The translations under genes and the position numbers were made by a program. DNA of 64,000 nt from Bordetella pertussis 18323 (lineage in GTDB: Bacteria; Pseudomonadota; Gammaproteobacteria; Burkholderiales; Burkholderiaceae_B): assembly GCF_000306945.1 (NCBI RefSeq), contig NC_018518.1, positions 1,550,001 through 1,614,000 of the forward strand. The letters run 5' to 3'. The notes beneath the pieces are model-generated. The model did not search any database. It was not told the origin of the DNA and saw only the letters and a list, made by a program, of their open reading frames with translations. Below are positions 1 to 13,638 of the stretch, one piece after another (the first letter of the stretch is position 1; each line of letters starts with the position of its first letter).

Positions 1-753
1 ATCGATCAGGCCCGCGCGGTACAGCGCCAGGGGCAGTGCATGCACGGCGTCGAATACCTCGGGCCGTTCGACCCGTACGCCCACCAGATCGCCGATCTCG
101 AAGAAGCGCCGCCAGTTGATGGCCTGCGCCGCGCTGCGCCACCATGCCAGGCGGTAGGCCTGCGCCCGCAGCAAGGCATGCCATTGGGCGGGCGTTCCGC
201 CATGGTGCAGCAGCAGCGCGGCCATGGGCAGGCTCGCCGGCGCCAACGGCAGGTCCAGCCCGTTGGCATGCAGCGCCGGCGTGCCGTCGGAGCCGGCGCG
301 CAGCCCGATCTCGCCGCTGGCCAGCGCGGCGCGCGCGCCGCAGGTGAGCACGGGCAGCAGCACCCGGCCGCGCAAGGTCCGGCCGGGGGGGCGCCAGTCG
401 ATGTCGAACCAGTCGGCATAGGCGCTGGCCGGACCGTCGCGCAGCACCTCGCGCCACCAGCGATTGTCCGGATGGGCGGCCATGTGGTTGGGCACGATGT
501 CGAGGATCAGGCCCATGCCGCGCGCACGCGCCGCGCCGGCCAGGCGCCGCAGCGCCGCCAGCCCGCCCAGTTCGGGGTTGACCTGGGCGTGGTCGATCAC
601 GTCGTAGCCATGGGTGGAGCCGCACCGCGCGCGGGCGACCGGCGACAGGTACAGATGGCTGATGCCCAGCGCGTCGTAGTAGTCCAGCTGGGCGCCGGCG
701 GCGTCGAGCGTGAAGCCGGCATGCAACTGCAGGCGGACGGTGGCGCGGATCAT
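1..753 (-). CDS. treY: Maltooligosyl trehalose synthase, N-terminal part (runs off the window)
   Basis: The reading frame is open from the ATG at 753 to the window edge, giving 251 residues. TreY (GH13) rearranges the reducing-end alpha-1,4 bond of a maltooligosaccharide into a trehalose-type alpha-1,1 bond; TreZ then releases trehalose. Visible family motifs are YLSPVARARCGSTHGYDV, which is typical of TreY, and the GH13 region I motif DIVPNHMA. The start codon overlaps the malQ stop (ATGA), so it is the last gene seen of the minus-strand glycogen/trehalose operon. No damage is seen in the part present; the rest lies outside the window. Confidence 0.9.
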   Translation of the reverse strand, partial: MIRATVRLQLHAGFTLDAAGAQLDYYDALGISHLYLSPVARARCGSTHGYDVIDHAQVNPELGGLAALRRLAGAARARGMGLILDIVPNHMAAHPDNRWWREVLRDGPASAYADWFDIDWRPPGRTLRGRVLLPVLTCGARAALASGEIGLRAGSDGTPALHANGLDLPLAPASLPMAALLLHHGGTPAQWHALLRAQAYRLAWWRSAAQAINWRRFFEIGDLVGVRVERPEVFDAVHALPLALYRAGLID

Positions 754-2123
754 GGCCGTCCCCGGTGCGCGGCGATCGCCGCCAGCGCCAGGCGCGCGGC
801 CGGCTGCGCCAGCATCGCCGCGGCGGTTGCGGGCATGCGCCGGCGCCAATTGGGATGGTCCGGGCAGCCCGGCACGTTGGGCTGTTCGGCCAGCCCCGCC
901 AGATCCTCGAGCGGCACCAGCATCAGCGGCGCACGGCTGCGCGCCACATGGGACAGCAGGGCGGCGCAGGGCGGCTCGGCGGGCGGCGCCGTAGCGGCCA
1001 GGCCGGGCGGGGCCGCCTGGCGCCACAGGGCGCGCCGGTCCTGGTCGCGCTGCCGGCGCTGCGCGTCGGCCTCGTGCGCAGGCACGCACCAGTCCAGATC
1101 GCGCGCCTGCCACCAGCCTCGCAGGGTAGGCAAGTCGTGCGTGCTGGTCATGGCGACGGCGCTGGCGGGCCAGCGGCCCGGCGGGCGAAAGCGTCCCGCG
1201 CCGCCTGGCCCGGTTTCGCGCTGCAGCCACAGTACGTCCATCCCGAGCACGCCGTGCGCGCGCAGGCGCGCGTTGAAGTCCCGCGGCACCGTGCCGAGGT
1301 TCTCGCCGATGAGCACGGCGCGGTGGCGCCACGCTTCCAGGGCCGCCAGGCGCAGCAGGTCTTCGACCGGAAAGGCCAGGTACGCGCCCTGGTCGGGCGA
1401 CGCGCCCTCGGGGATGACCCAAAGGCGCGCCAGGCCGAGTACGTGGTCGATGCGCACGCCGCCGGCGCTGGCCAGCGCGCGGCGCAGCATGTCGATGTAG
1501 GCCGCGTAGCCTTGCGTGGCGAGCGTGGCGGGCGAGCAGGCGGTCAGGCGCCAGTCCTGCCCGCCGGGGTGGCGCAGGTCGGGCGCCGCGCCCACGTTCA
1601 GCCCGCCGAGCATGGCGTCGGGCTGGGCCCAGGTCTGGCTGCCGGCCGGGTCCACCCCGACGGCGAGGTCTGCGATCAGTCCCACGCCCATGCCTGCCGC
1701 GCGCGCGGCGGCCTGGGCGTGCGCGGCGGCGCGACAGCCAAGGCGATGGACGCGCTGCCCAGCCGCAGCGTGTGGTAGCCGGGTTGCCTGGGTGCGCGCA
1801 GCGCCAGGCCGCCGGCGCCATCGGGCTCGGCCAGGCCGTGCGCCACCTGGCCGTCGTCCAGCTCGATGGCATAGCGCGTGGCGGTGTCGCCGGGCACGCG
1901 CAACATCCCGCCGGCGCGCGCGGTCAGCATGGCGGGAGGCCGGGCGCGCCAGCGCGCCAGGGTGTCGGCGGTCTGGGCCGGCGTGGCCGCCGGCAGGTCG
2001 AGCGCGGCCAGGACCGCGCGCAAGACCGGCGGGGCGACGTCACGCGCGGCCCCATACATCGGTCCAGCGCGGCGAGACGCCCGCCAGCGCGCACAGCCGG
2101 GCGAGGGCCTGGTTCTCGCTCAT
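750..2123 (-). pseudogene. malQ: 4-alpha-glucanotransferase (amylomaltase), broken by a frameshift and an internal deletion
   Basis: The ATG at 2123 overlaps the treZ stop (ATGA) and begins MSENQALARLCALAG, but this frame hits a TGA at about codon 25. The homologous reading resumes one frame over (RDVAPPVLRAVLAAL), which fits loss of one GC dinucleotide in the GC tract near 2042-2050. A second break lies near 1690-1735: the N-terminal domain ends in PPRTPRPP and the next recognisable segment is already GVGLIADLAVGVDPAGS, in another frame. Roughly 250 residues of the expected ~700-residue protein are missing, including the first part of the GH77 barrel. The C-terminal part keeps RIDHVLGLARLW, IGENLGTVP and TSTHDLPTLRGW, the three catalytic-acid regions. 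The gene cannot make a working enzyme. Confidence 0.87.
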
Positions 2124-2201
2124 GGCGCGGGCTCCCACAGCGCCAGCGCGCAGCCGCCGCGCAGCACGCCGGCGACCAGGTCCTGGCCCGCGCCGGCTAG
2201 T

Positions 2202-3244
2202 TGTGAAGATTCAATAGGTTGTATGCATGGTTCATCCGAACCGGATTTGAGAAACTGGAAATCGCCACCCCCCCAGTTCACTCAAGGAGCCCGGCCGGAT
2301 GAACACCCATAAGCATGCCCGATTGACCTTCCTACGTCGACTCGAAATGGTCCAGCAATTGATCGCCCATCAAGTTTGTGTGCCTGAAGCGGCCCGCGCC
2401 TATGGGGTCACCGCGCCGACTGTGCGCAAATGGCTGGGCCGCTTCCTGGCTCAGGGCCAGGCGGGCTTGGCCGATGCGTCCTCGCGCCCGACGGTCTCGC
2501 CCCGAGCGATTGCGCCGGCCAAGGCGCTGGCTATCGTGGAGCTGCGCCGCAAGCGGCTGACCCAAGCGCGCATCGCCCAGGCGCTGGGCGTGTCAGCCAG
2601 CACCGTCAGCCGCGTCCTGGCCCGCGCCGGTCTGTCGCACCTGGCCGACCTGGAGCCGGCCGAGCCGGTGGTGCGCTACGAGCATCAGGCCCCCGGCGAT
2701 CTGCTGCACATCGACATCAAGAAGCTGGGACGTATCCAGCGCCCTGGCCACCGGGTCACGGGCAACCGACGCGATACCGTTGAGGGGGCCGGCTGGGACT
2801 TCGTCTTCGTGGCCATCGATGACCACGCCCGCTTGGCCTTCACCGACATCCACCCCGACGAGCGCTTCCCCAGCGCCGTCCAGTTCCTCAAGGACGCAGT
2901 GGCCTACTACCAGCGCCTGGGCGTGACCATCCAGCGCTTGCTCACCGACAATGGCTCGGCCTTTCGCAGCCGCGCCTTCGCCGCGCTGTGCCATGAGCTG
3001 GGCATCAAGCACCGCTTTACCCGACCTTACCGCCCACAGACCAATGGCAAGGCCGAACGCTTCATCCAGTCGGCCTTGCGTGAGTGGGCTTACGCTCACA
3101 CCTACCAGAACTCCCAACACCGAGCCGATGCCATGAAATCCTGGCTACACCACTACAACTGGCATCGACCCCACCAAGGCATCGGGCGCGCTGTACCCAT
3201 CTCCAGACTCAACCTGGACGAATACAACCTATTGACAGTTCACA
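2202..3244 (+). mobile_element. IS481 copy 1, inserted in treZ
   Basis: This is a 1,043-bp element with imperfect terminal inverted repeats: the left end reads TGTGAAGATTCAATAGGTTG, and the complement of the right end reads TGTGAACTGTCAATAGGTTG. It is flanked by perfect 6-bp target duplications GCTAGT (2196-2201 and 3245-3250), matching the NCTAGN preference of IS481. The duplication shows simple transposition into treZ. Confidence 0.96.
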
Positions 3245-3249
3245 GCTAG
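2299..3249 (+). CDS. IS481 transposase (copy 1)
   Basis: This 316-residue DDE transposase of the IS481 family has two helix-turn-helix regions (about residues 26-48 and 86-108) and a catalytic triad readable as D139 (LLHIDIKK), D217 (LLTDNGSAF) and E253 (GKAERFIQ). The 35-residue D-to-E spacing is that of the DDE(35)E family. An AAGGAG ribosome site lies just upstream of the ATG. The last codon and the TAG stop lie in the target duplication, giving the end LTVHS. This copy has Leu at residue 179 where the other four have Val. Confidence 0.95.
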   Translation: MNTHKHARLTFLRRLEMVQQLIAHQVCVPEAARAYGVTAPTVRKWLGRFLAQGQAGLADASSRPTVSPRAIAPAKALAIVELRRKRLTQARIAQALGVSASTVSRVLARAGLSHLADLEPAEPVVRYEHQAPGDLLHIDIKKLGRIQRPGHRVTGNRRDTVEGAGWDFVFVAIDDHARLAFTDIHPDERFPSAVQFLKDAVAYYQRLGVTIQRLLTDNGSAFRSRAFAALCHELGIKHRFTRPYRPQTNGKAERFIQSALREWAYAHTYQNSQHRADAMKSWLHHYNWHRPHQGIGRAVPISRLNLDEYNLLTVHS

Positions 3250-4919
3250 TGTGGCATAGGCCAGCTGGCCCGCCGGCGGCGCGGGCACGATGACGCTGCC
3301 GGGCAGCAGGTTGGCGTACAGCGTGAGCCGGGCGCCATCGCCCAGTCGCCACGCGGCGCGCACCGCCGCCGGGCCCAACGCCGCGGCGCCGTCTGCGCGC
3401 GCGCCAGTCAGGCGCTCGCCCAGCAGGCGCGCGCGCAGGCGCAGCAGTTCGCGGTAGTACTCGAACCAGGCCTGGCGTTCGGCGCCGGGCGGCGGCCAGG
3501 GGCACGAGCGGCGGTAAGTGTCCGGATCGTTCGGATCGGGCGGGGGATCGCAATCATGCATCGACGCCGCGAACTCGCGCGCCCGGCCCGCGCGCACCGC
3601 GGCGGCCAGCTCGGGACCGTGGCTGGTGAAGTAGAAGAAGGGCGCGGTCGAGCCGTACTCTTCGCCCATGAAGAGCAGGGGAATGTGCGGCGCCAGCAAC
3701 TGCAACGCGATGGCCGCGCGCAGGGCCGGCGAGCCGGGAGCAAGCAGCGAGGTCAGCCGCAGGCCGTCGGCGCGGTTGCCGACCTGGTCATGATTGTGCA
3801 GGAACAGCACGAAGGCCCACGGCGGCAGGTGCGCGCTGGGCTCGCCGCGCGCGCGCCCGCCGCGCGTGGGCGCGGCCTGGCCCTGGTACACGTAGCCTTC
3901 GCCGAGCGCGCGCGCCAGCAGCGCGGCGGGCGCCTGCGCGTAGTCGGCGTAATAGCCTTGCCGCTCGCCGGTCAGCAGATGGTGCAGGACATGGTGGGCG
4001 TCGTCGTTCCATTGGGCATCGAACCCCTGTTCCAGCAGGCTGGCCTGGTTGGCGTCGTTTTCCACCACGAGGTGGACGCGGCGGTCCGGACAGGCCGCGC
4101 GCGCCTCGCGGGCCAGCCCGGCCAGCCAGTCGGTGCGGCCCATGGCGTGCACGGCGTCGAGCCGCAGGCCGTCGAAACGATATTTCCGCAGCCAGTACAG
4201 CGCGTTGTCGATGAAGTAGCGCTGCACGGCCTGCTGCCGATAGTCGATGGCCGCGCCCCACGGCGTGTCGGCGCGCGCGTCAAAGAAGTCGGCGGCGTAG
4301 CGATGGAGGTAATTGCCGTCGGGCCCGAAGTGGTTGTAGACCACGTCCAGCATGACGCCCATCTCCAGGCCGTGCGCCGCATCGATGAGGGCCTTCAGTT
4401 CATCGGGCGTGCCGTAGGCGGTGTCCGGCGCGTACGGCAGCACGCCGTCGTAGCCCCAGTTGCGCGGGCCGGGAAAATCCGCGATGGGCATGAGTTCGAG
4501 CAGCGTGACGCCCAGGCGCGCCACCTCGGGCAGGCGGCGGCGCAGGCCGGCGTAGCCGCCGCACAGGCCGGCATGCGCTTCGTAGATGACGCTGTCCTGC
4601 CAGGGACGGCCGCGCCACCCGGTGTGGCGCCACGGATAGCGGTCGGGTCCGACCACCACGCTGTGGCCGTGCACGTCGCCGTCCTGCAGCCGCGAGGCGG
4701 GGTCCGGTACGACGCAATCCGCGGCGAGCCGATAGCGATAGCGCAGGCCGGGCGCGCCGTCCACGATGGCCTGGGCGTAGCCGTCGGGGCCGGGCCGCAG
4801 GGCGATGGGCGCGCGGCCTTCGATCTCCAGGGCGAGCGCGGGCGGCGCGCTGGGGGCCCAGAGCCGGAAGCGGATCTTGCCGGGCGCGCAGACGGTCGCG
4901 CCGAGGGGCGCTGGCTCGT

Positions 4920-7040
<2,121 letters not shown>

Positions 7041-7044
7041 GGCT

Positions 7045-9240
7045 TTACTCCGAGTGGCGCAGGTACAGCGCGGTGAAGCCGGGCAGGTCCAGGACCAGCG
7101 ATTGCGGGTGCCCATGGGCCGGGATGGGTTCGCTGCGCAGGCAGATGGGCGGACCGCCGCCGGCGCCGCCGTAGCGCGTCGCCCCGGTGTCCACGCGTAC
7201 GCGCCAGTCGCCCGCGTGGGGTACGCCGAAGCGATAGCCCGGTCGCGGCACCGGCGTGAAGTTGCACACGGCCACCAGGCAATGGCTGGCGTCCACGCGG
7301 GCGAAGGCGAGCACGCTGTTGTCCGCGTCGTCGCCGACGATCCAGGCGAAGCCGCTCGGGTCGGCGTCGCGGCAATGCAGTTCGGGCAGGGTGGCGTAGA
7401 CGTGGTTGAGATCCGCGACCAGGCGCTGCAGCCCGCGATGGGCCGGATCGTCCAGCAACGACCACTGCAGCATGGCGTCGTGGTTCCACTCGCCTTGCTG
7501 GCCGAACTCGCCGCCCATGAACAGCAGCTTCTTGCCGGGATGGGCCCACATGAAGGCGTAGTACAGCCGCAACTGGGCCAGCTGGGCGGCCCGCTCGCCC
7601 GGCATCTTGCCCAGCAGCGAGCCCTTGCCGTGCACCACTTCGTCATGCGAGAGCGGCAGCACGAAGCGTTCGGCATAGGCATAGACCATGCCGAAGCTGA
7701 GATCGTGGTGGTGATGGCGGCGATGGATCGGATCGCGCCGCATGTAGCGCAGCGTGTCGTGCATCCAGCCCATGTTCCACTTGTAGTCGAAGCCCAGACC
7801 GCCGTTGGCCACCGGCGCGGTCACGCCGGGCCAGGCGGTGGACTCCTCGGCCACGGTGATGGCGCCGGGGCACTGGACGCCCACGGCGGCGTTGAGTTCG
7901 CGCAGGAAGTCGATGGCTTCGAGATTCTCGCGCCTGCCGTGGCGGTTGGGGATCCACTGGCCGGCCGGGCGGCTGTAGTCGCGATACAGCATGGACGCGA
8001 CCGCGTCCACGCGCAGCCCGTCTACATGGTAATGGCGCAGCCAGTGGATGGCGCTGGCGATGAGAAAGGTCCGCACCTCGCGGCGGCCGTAGTTGTAGAT
8101 CAGCGTGTTCCAGTCGGGATGGCGGCCTTCGCGCGGGTCGGCGTGCTCGTAGAGCGGCGTGCCGTCCAGGCGCGCCAGCCCGTGCGCGTCGTCGGGGAAG
8201 TGGGCCGGAACCCAGTCCAGGATGACGCCCAGCCCGGCCTCGTGGCAACGGTCGACGAAATGCGCGAAGTCGGCCGGCGCGCCGTGCGCGGCCGCCGGCG
8301 CGAACAGTCCGAGCGGCTGGTAGCCCCACGAACCGCCGAAGGGATGCGCCATCACGGGCAGCAGCTCGATATGGGTGAAGCCCAGCGAGCGCGCGTATTC
8401 GGGCAGGCGGGCGGCCAGGTTTTGCCAGCGCGGCGCGCCGGCGTCGTCGAACCAGGAGCCGGCATGCACTTCGTAGATGGAGATCGGCGCGTCGCAACGC
8501 TGGCGCGCCGCGCGTTGTTCCATCCAGGCCTTGTCGGTCCACGCGAAGGGGCGTTCGTCGGGGACGATGGACGCGGTGGCAGGCGGCGCCTCGGCCTGGC
8601 GCGCCAGCGGGTCGGCCTTGAGCACGGTATGGCCGTCGGCGCCCAGCACCTGGAATTTGTAGCGCGCGCCCGGCCCCACGTCGGGCAGGAACAGCTCCCA
8701 GACGCCCGCCGGATAGCGCAGGCGCATGGCGTGGCGCCGGCCATCCCAGCCGTTGAAATCGCCCACCACCGCCACGCGCCGGGCATTGGGCGCCCATAGC
8801 GCGAAGCGGGTGCCCGCGCAGCCGTCCACGCTGGCGGCGTGCGCGCCCAGCAGGCCGGCCAGGTAGCGCCAGCCGCCGGCCGCGCAATGGTCGAGCTGGG
8901 CGGCGTCGAGCACCGGCCCGAATGCGTAGGGGTCGGCGGTGTGCTGGATGCCTCCCTCCCATTCGATGCACAGTCGGTAGGCTGCCGGCGCGCCCGGCTG
9001 CAGGCCCGGCACGGTGTTTTCGAACAGGCCGGGCTGCATGGGCAGCAAGGGTGTGCGCTGGCCGCCGGGCAGCACGGCCATCACGGTGCGCGCGCCGGGC
9101 GCCAGCACCCGCACCACGGTATGCGCGCCGGCCTGGTGCGGCCCCAGCACGGAAAACGGATCGGCATGGCGGCCGGCCAGCAGCGCGTGCTGGGTGGCCG
9201 CGTCCAGCGTGCCCTGGATGGAAGGCGAATCTCGCATCAT
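7045..9240 (-). CDS. glgB: 1,4-alpha-glucan branching enzyme
   Basis: The predicted protein has 731 residues, typical for GlgB. It makes alpha-1,6 branches by transferring segments of linear glucan. Two beta-sandwich domains precede the barrel: an N-terminal one ([16 protein letters not shown]) and a CBM48 ([21 protein letters not shown]). The GH13 motifs [31 protein letters not shown] and [15 protein letters not shown] are all present. The ATGATG start overlaps the treS stop, indicating translational coupling. No frameshift is seen, so glgB and glgX are the two complete genes of this operon within the window. Confidence 0.95.
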   Translation of the reverse strand: MMRDSPSIQGTLDAATQHALLAGRHADPFSVLGPHQAGAHTVVRVLAPGARTVMAVLPGGQRTPLLPMQPGLFENTVPGLQPGAPAAYRLCIEWEGGIQHTADPYAFGPVLDAAQLDHCAAGGWRYLAGLLGAHAASVDGCAGTRFALWAPNARRVAVVGDFNGWDGRRHAMRLRYPAGVWELFLPDVGPGARYKFQVLGADGHTVLKADPLARQAEAPPATASIVPDERPFAWTDKAWMEQRAARQRCDAPISIYEVHAGSWFDDAGAPRWQNLAARLPEYARSLGFTHIELLPVMAHPFGGSWGYQPLGLFAPAAAHGAPADFAHFVDRCHEAGLGVILDWVPAHFPDDAHGLARLDGTPLYEHADPREGRHPDWNTLIYNYGRREVRTFLIASAIHWLRHYHVDGLRVDAVASMLYRDYSRPAGQWIPNRHGRRENLEAIDFLRELNAAVGVQCPGAITVAEESTAWPGVTAPVANGGLGFDYKWNMGWMHDTLRYMRRDPIHRRHHHHDLSFGMVYAYAERFVLPLSHDEVVHGKGSLLGKMPGERAAQLAQLRLYYAFMWAHPGKKLLFMGGEFGQQGEWNHDAMLQWSLLDDPAHRGLQRLVADLNHVYATLPELHCRDADPSGFAWIVGDDADNSVLAFARVDASHCLVAVCNFTPVPRPGYRFGVPHAGDWRVRVDTGATRYGGAGGGPPICLRSEPIPAHGHPQSLVLDLPGFTALYLRHSE

Positions 9241-10248
9241 GGCGCCGGTCCTTCATCGTGGTCGACGGCGGCCGCCAGCAGCGCGGCGCGGGCGGTTTCG
9301 GCCAGGCCATGGATGGGCACCGGCAGGCGCTCGGGCCGGTAGGCCGACTCGTAGCAGATTTCGTAGGCGGCCTTCTCCAGCAGGTACAGGCAGGTAAGCG
9401 CCTGGGCACGCTCGGGCGGCAAGGCCAGCACGGGGTCGATGGCATTGCCATAGCTGGCCAGCAGGGCCGCGCCGGCGCGCTGCCGGAAGCGCGCCAGCAG
9501 CGCCTCGCGCGTTTCCCGGGGCGCGCTGGCCGGGTCGGCCGGCTCGGCCACGCCGGTGTTGAAGTCGCGCGGCGCGCCGCCCAGCGGATCGTCGCGGCTG
9601 AGTTCGGCCACCGCATAGTCGAACGAGCGCAGAATACCGGCAACGTCCTTGAACGGGCTGCTCAGTTGCCGGCGCTCGGCCATGGGCCGGGCCGGCTCGC
9701 CCTCGAAATCGATCAGGTAGGCGTCGGTCTGCGCGACCAGGATCTGGCCGAGATGGAAGTCGCCGTGCACGCGGATGCGCAGCGCGCCGGTTTCGGCCTG
9801 CGCCAGTGTCATGATGTGGGCCGCCAGCCGGTCGCGATGCTCGAACAGCCATTGCGCGCAGGCGTGCGATGCAGGGGCGAGCCCGCTCTCGCACGCCCGC
9901 AAGGCCTGCAGCGCGCGGTCCAGCTGCGCCACCGCGCGCTCGCCCGCCAGGGCGGCGTCGCGCTCGCTGGCCGGCCGCGGCGCGAAGCCCGGCAGTTCGC
10001 CGGCGCGCGCCAGCACCGAGTGCATCTGAGCCAGGCGTTGCCCGATGGTGCCGGCCAGCACTTCGTAGCCGGCCAGTTCCTGCTGGTAGTCGTCGGCGCT
10101 GGCGCCGGTCAGTATGGCGGCGTCGAGCGTGCGTTTCAGGTAGGCCACGGTCCAGTTCCACGCATCGCCTTCGTTGACGACGTAGGCGTGGGCCAGCGCC
10201 AGCGTATGGGGCGCCTGGTCGCCCTGCACGCGCACGACCTCGCCTAGC

Positions 10249-11291
10249 TGTGAAGATTCAATAGGTTGTATGCATGGTTCATCCGAACCGGATTTGAGAA
10301 ACTGGAAATCGCCGATCCCCCAGTTCACTCAAGGAGCCCGGCCGGATGAACACCCATAAGCATGCCCGATTGACCTTCCTACGTCGACTCGAAATGGTCC
10401 AGCAATTGATCGCCCATCAAGTTTGTGTGCCTGAAGCGGCCCGCGCCTATGGGGTCACCGCGCCGACTGTGCGCAAATGGCTGGGCCGCTTCCTGGCTCA
10501 GGGCCAGGCGGGCTTGGCCGATGCGTCCTCGCGCCCGACGGTCTCGCCCCGAGCGATTGCGCCGGCCAAGGCGCTGGCTATCGTGGAGCTGCGCCGCAAG
10601 CGGCTGACCCAAGCGCGCATCGCCCAGGCGCTGGGCGTGTCAGCCAGCACCGTCAGCCGCGTCCTGGCCCGCGCCGGTCTGTCGCACCTGGCCGACCTGG
10701 AGCCGGCCGAGCCGGTGGTGCGCTACGAGCATCAGGCCCCCGGCGATCTGCTGCACATCGACATCAAGAAGCTGGGACGTATCCAGCGCCCTGGCCACCG
10801 GGTCACGGGCAACCGACGCGATACCGTTGAGGGGGCCGGCTGGGACTTCGTCTTCGTGGCCATCGATGACCACGCCCGCGTGGCCTTCACCGACATCCAC
10901 CCCGACGAGCGCTTCCCCAGCGCCGTCCAGTTCCTCAAGGACGCAGTGGCCTACTACCAGCGCCTGGGCGTGACCATCCAGCGCTTGCTCACCGACAATG
11001 GCTCGGCCTTTCGCAGCCGCGCCTTCGCCGCGCTGTGCCATGAGCTGGGCATCAAGCACCGCTTTACCCGACCTTACCGCCCACAGACCAATGGCAAGGC
11101 CGAACGCTTCATCCAGTCGGCCTTGCGTGAGTGGGCTTACGCTCACACCTACCAGAACTCCCAACACCGAGCCGATGCCATGAAATCCTGGCTACACCAC
11201 TACAACTGGCATCGACCCCACCAAGGCATCGGGCGCGCTGTACCCATCTCCAGACTCAACCTGGACGAATACAACCTATTGACAGTTCACA
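10249..11291 (+). mobile_element. IS481 copy 2, inserted in treS
   Basis: This full-length 1,043-bp IS481 is in the plus orientation, with perfect CCTAGC duplications at 10243-10248 and 11292-11297. It has the same terminal repeats as copy 1. Between the left end and the transposase start it reads CCGATCCCCCAG where copies 1, 3 and 4 have CCACCCCCCCAG. Confidence 0.96.
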
Positions 11292-11296
11292 CCTAG
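10346..11296 (+). CDS. IS481 transposase (copy 2)
   Basis: This is a 316-residue DDE transposase with the triad D139, D217 and E253 and Val at residue 179. The final Thr codon and the TAG stop are completed by the CCTAGC target duplication, giving the end LTVHT. The gene is intact and probably active. Confidence 0.95.
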   Translation: MNTHKHARLTFLRRLEMVQQLIAHQVCVPEAARAYGVTAPTVRKWLGRFLAQGQAGLADASSRPTVSPRAIAPAKALAIVELRRKRLTQARIAQALGVSASTVSRVLARAGLSHLADLEPAEPVVRYEHQAPGDLLHIDIKKLGRIQRPGHRVTGNRRDTVEGAGWDFVFVAIDDHARVAFTDIHPDERFPSAVQFLKDAVAYYQRLGVTIQRLLTDNGSAFRSRAFAALCHELGIKHRFTRPYRPQTNGKAERFIQSALREWAYAHTYQNSQHRADAMKSWLHHYNWHRPHQGIGRAVPISRLNLDEYNLLTVHT

Positions 11297-12419
11297 CAGC
11301 GCCGGCGTATGCGCGTAGCCGGCCTGGGTGAGGTAGCGCGTCATCTCGGCTTCGGGGTGCGGGCCGGCATGCAGCTCGCGCAGCAGCTTGAACACGACGC
11401 GCTCGCCGACCAGCAGCGAACTGTTGGACTGGTCGGCGCTGAGCGCGCGCACCTCGCTGTCATCGCGCAGCGCCAGGTCGGCCAGGCCCGGCTCGGGCAG
11501 GAAGCGCAGCCGCACGGCGGGCTCGCCGCCGGCCTGGATATCGCGGCCGGCCGTCAGGGCCGCCAGCAGCACGCGCGCATAGCCGGGCTGCAGCGAGGCG
11601 TCGGTGAGCGTGCCCAGCTGCGCGCCGCGCCGCACGCGCGCCAGCGGATACTGGGCGGCGGTATCGTCCTGCCAGGCCAGCGCCACCGGCGTATGGAAGC
11701 GGCGCGGCGGTCCGTCGTCGCTGACTTCGATCTCGGCTTCGTAATAGCTTTCCACGTCGTCGTTCAGCGGCACGCTGTAGGCCAGCCGCATGACGCCGGG
11801 CTTGCGGCGCGCGGCATACCAGCGCTGCCGCTGCAGGTAGGCCGGCAGCACGTCCGCTTCCAGCTGGCGGCGCGATGCCTCGGTCAGGCGCAGCGCCGCG
11901 CCCGCGCCGCGCGACACCAGGGTGATCGATTCCGGCATTTGCGGCGGCAGCTCGCTGTGCCACGCGGGCGGCGCGGCGCCGGCGCTCAGGTCCAGCCAGT
12001 AGAAGCCGAAAGGCGGCAGCGTCAGCAGATAGGGCAGCTCGCCGATCTGCGGAAAGGCGGTGCCGCCCAGCATTTCCACCGGTACGCGGCCGGCGTACTC
12101 GGACAGGTGCAGTTCGACCGGCTGGGCCGCCTGCGAAAGGTTGGCCACGCACAGCACCACCGTGTCTTCCCAGGTGCGCAGATAGGCCAGGATCTTGCGG
12201 TTGCCCGGATACAGGAACGACAGTTCGCCACGGCCGAACACATGGCTCTGGCGGCGCTTGGCCAGCATGCGGCGGGTCCAGTTCAGCAGCGAATGCGGGT
12301 CGCGCTGCTGCGCCTCCACGTTGACCGCCTCGTAGCCGTACAGCGGCCCCATCAGCAGCGGCAGCGGCAGGCGCTCGGGGTCGGCGCGCGAGAAGCCGCC
12401 GTTGCGGTCGGGCGACCAT

Positions 12420-12451
<32 letters not shown>

Positions 12452-13638
12452 CAGGTGGATGTTGTCGCCCATGCCCAGCTCGTCGCCGTAGTACAGCACC
12501 GGCGTGCCCGGCATGGACAGCAGCAGGCTGTTCATCAGTTCGATGCGGCGCCGGTCGCGCTCGAGCAGCGGCGCCAGGCGGCGCCGGATGCCCAGGTTGA
12601 TGCGCGCGCGCGGCTCGGCCGCGTAGACGTTCCACAGGTAGTCGCGTTCGCGGCTGGTCACCATCTCCAGGGTCAGCTCGTCGTGGTTGCGCAGGAAAAT
12701 GGCCCATTGGCATTGCGGCGCGATGGACGGCGTCTGGCGGATGATGTCGGTGACGGGCAGGCGGTCCTCCTGCGCGATGGCCATGTACATGCGCGGCATC
12801 AGGGGAAAGTGGAACGCCATGTGGCATTCGTCGCCGGCGCCGAAGTACTCTTGCGCGTCCTCGGGCCACTGGTTGGCCTCGGCCAGCAGCATCCTGCCGG
12901 GATACTCGCTGTCGATGACGCGGCGGATGCGCCGCAGGATGGCGTGGGTTTCCGGCAGGTTCTCGTTGTTGGTGCCTTCCCGCTCGACCAGGTAGGGCAC
13001 CGCGTCCAGGCGCAGGCCGTCCACGCCCATGTCCAGCCAGTAGCGCATCGCGCCCAGCACTTCGCGCAGCACCTGCGGATTGTCGTAGTTCAGGTCGGGC
13101 TGGTGCGAATAGAAGCGGTGCCAGAAATAGGCGCCGGCCACCGGGTCCCAGGTCCAGTTGGACTTTTCCGTGTCGCAGAAGATGATGCGCGTGCCGGCAT
13201 AGGCCTTGTCGTCGTCCGACCAGACGTAATAGGCGCGGTGCGCCGAACCCGGCCGCGCGGCGCGGGCGCGCTGGAACCAAGGGTGCTGGTCGGAGGTGTG
13301 GTTGATGACCAGCTCGGTGATGACGCGCAGGCCGCGCGCGTGGGCCGCCCGCACCAGCAGCCGGGCGTCGGCCAGCGAGCCATAGTCGGGGTGCACCCCG
13401 CGATAGTCGGCGATGTCGTAGCCGTCGTCGCGGCGCGGCGACGGATAGAACGGCAGCAGCCAGATGGTATTGACGCCCAGCTCGACGATGTAGTCCAGCT
13501 TGGCCAGCAGGCCGGCGAAGTCGCCCACGCCGTCGTCGTTGGCGTCGAAGAAGGACTTGACGTGCAACTGGTAGATGACGGCGTCCTTGTACCAGAGCGG
13601 GTCGGGAGCGGGATGGGTGGCAGGCATGATCGGTACGC

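Noticed and set aside
40..1500. Long open frame on the plus strand opposite malQ and treY
   Set aside because: The frame is Arg/Gly/Ala-rich with no domain and exists because of the high GC content; the minus-strand genes have clear catalytic motifs.
2332..2565. Short antisense and alternative-frame proteins repeated in every IS481 copy
   Set aside because: They recur only because IS481 recurs; none resembles a known accessory protein of the family.
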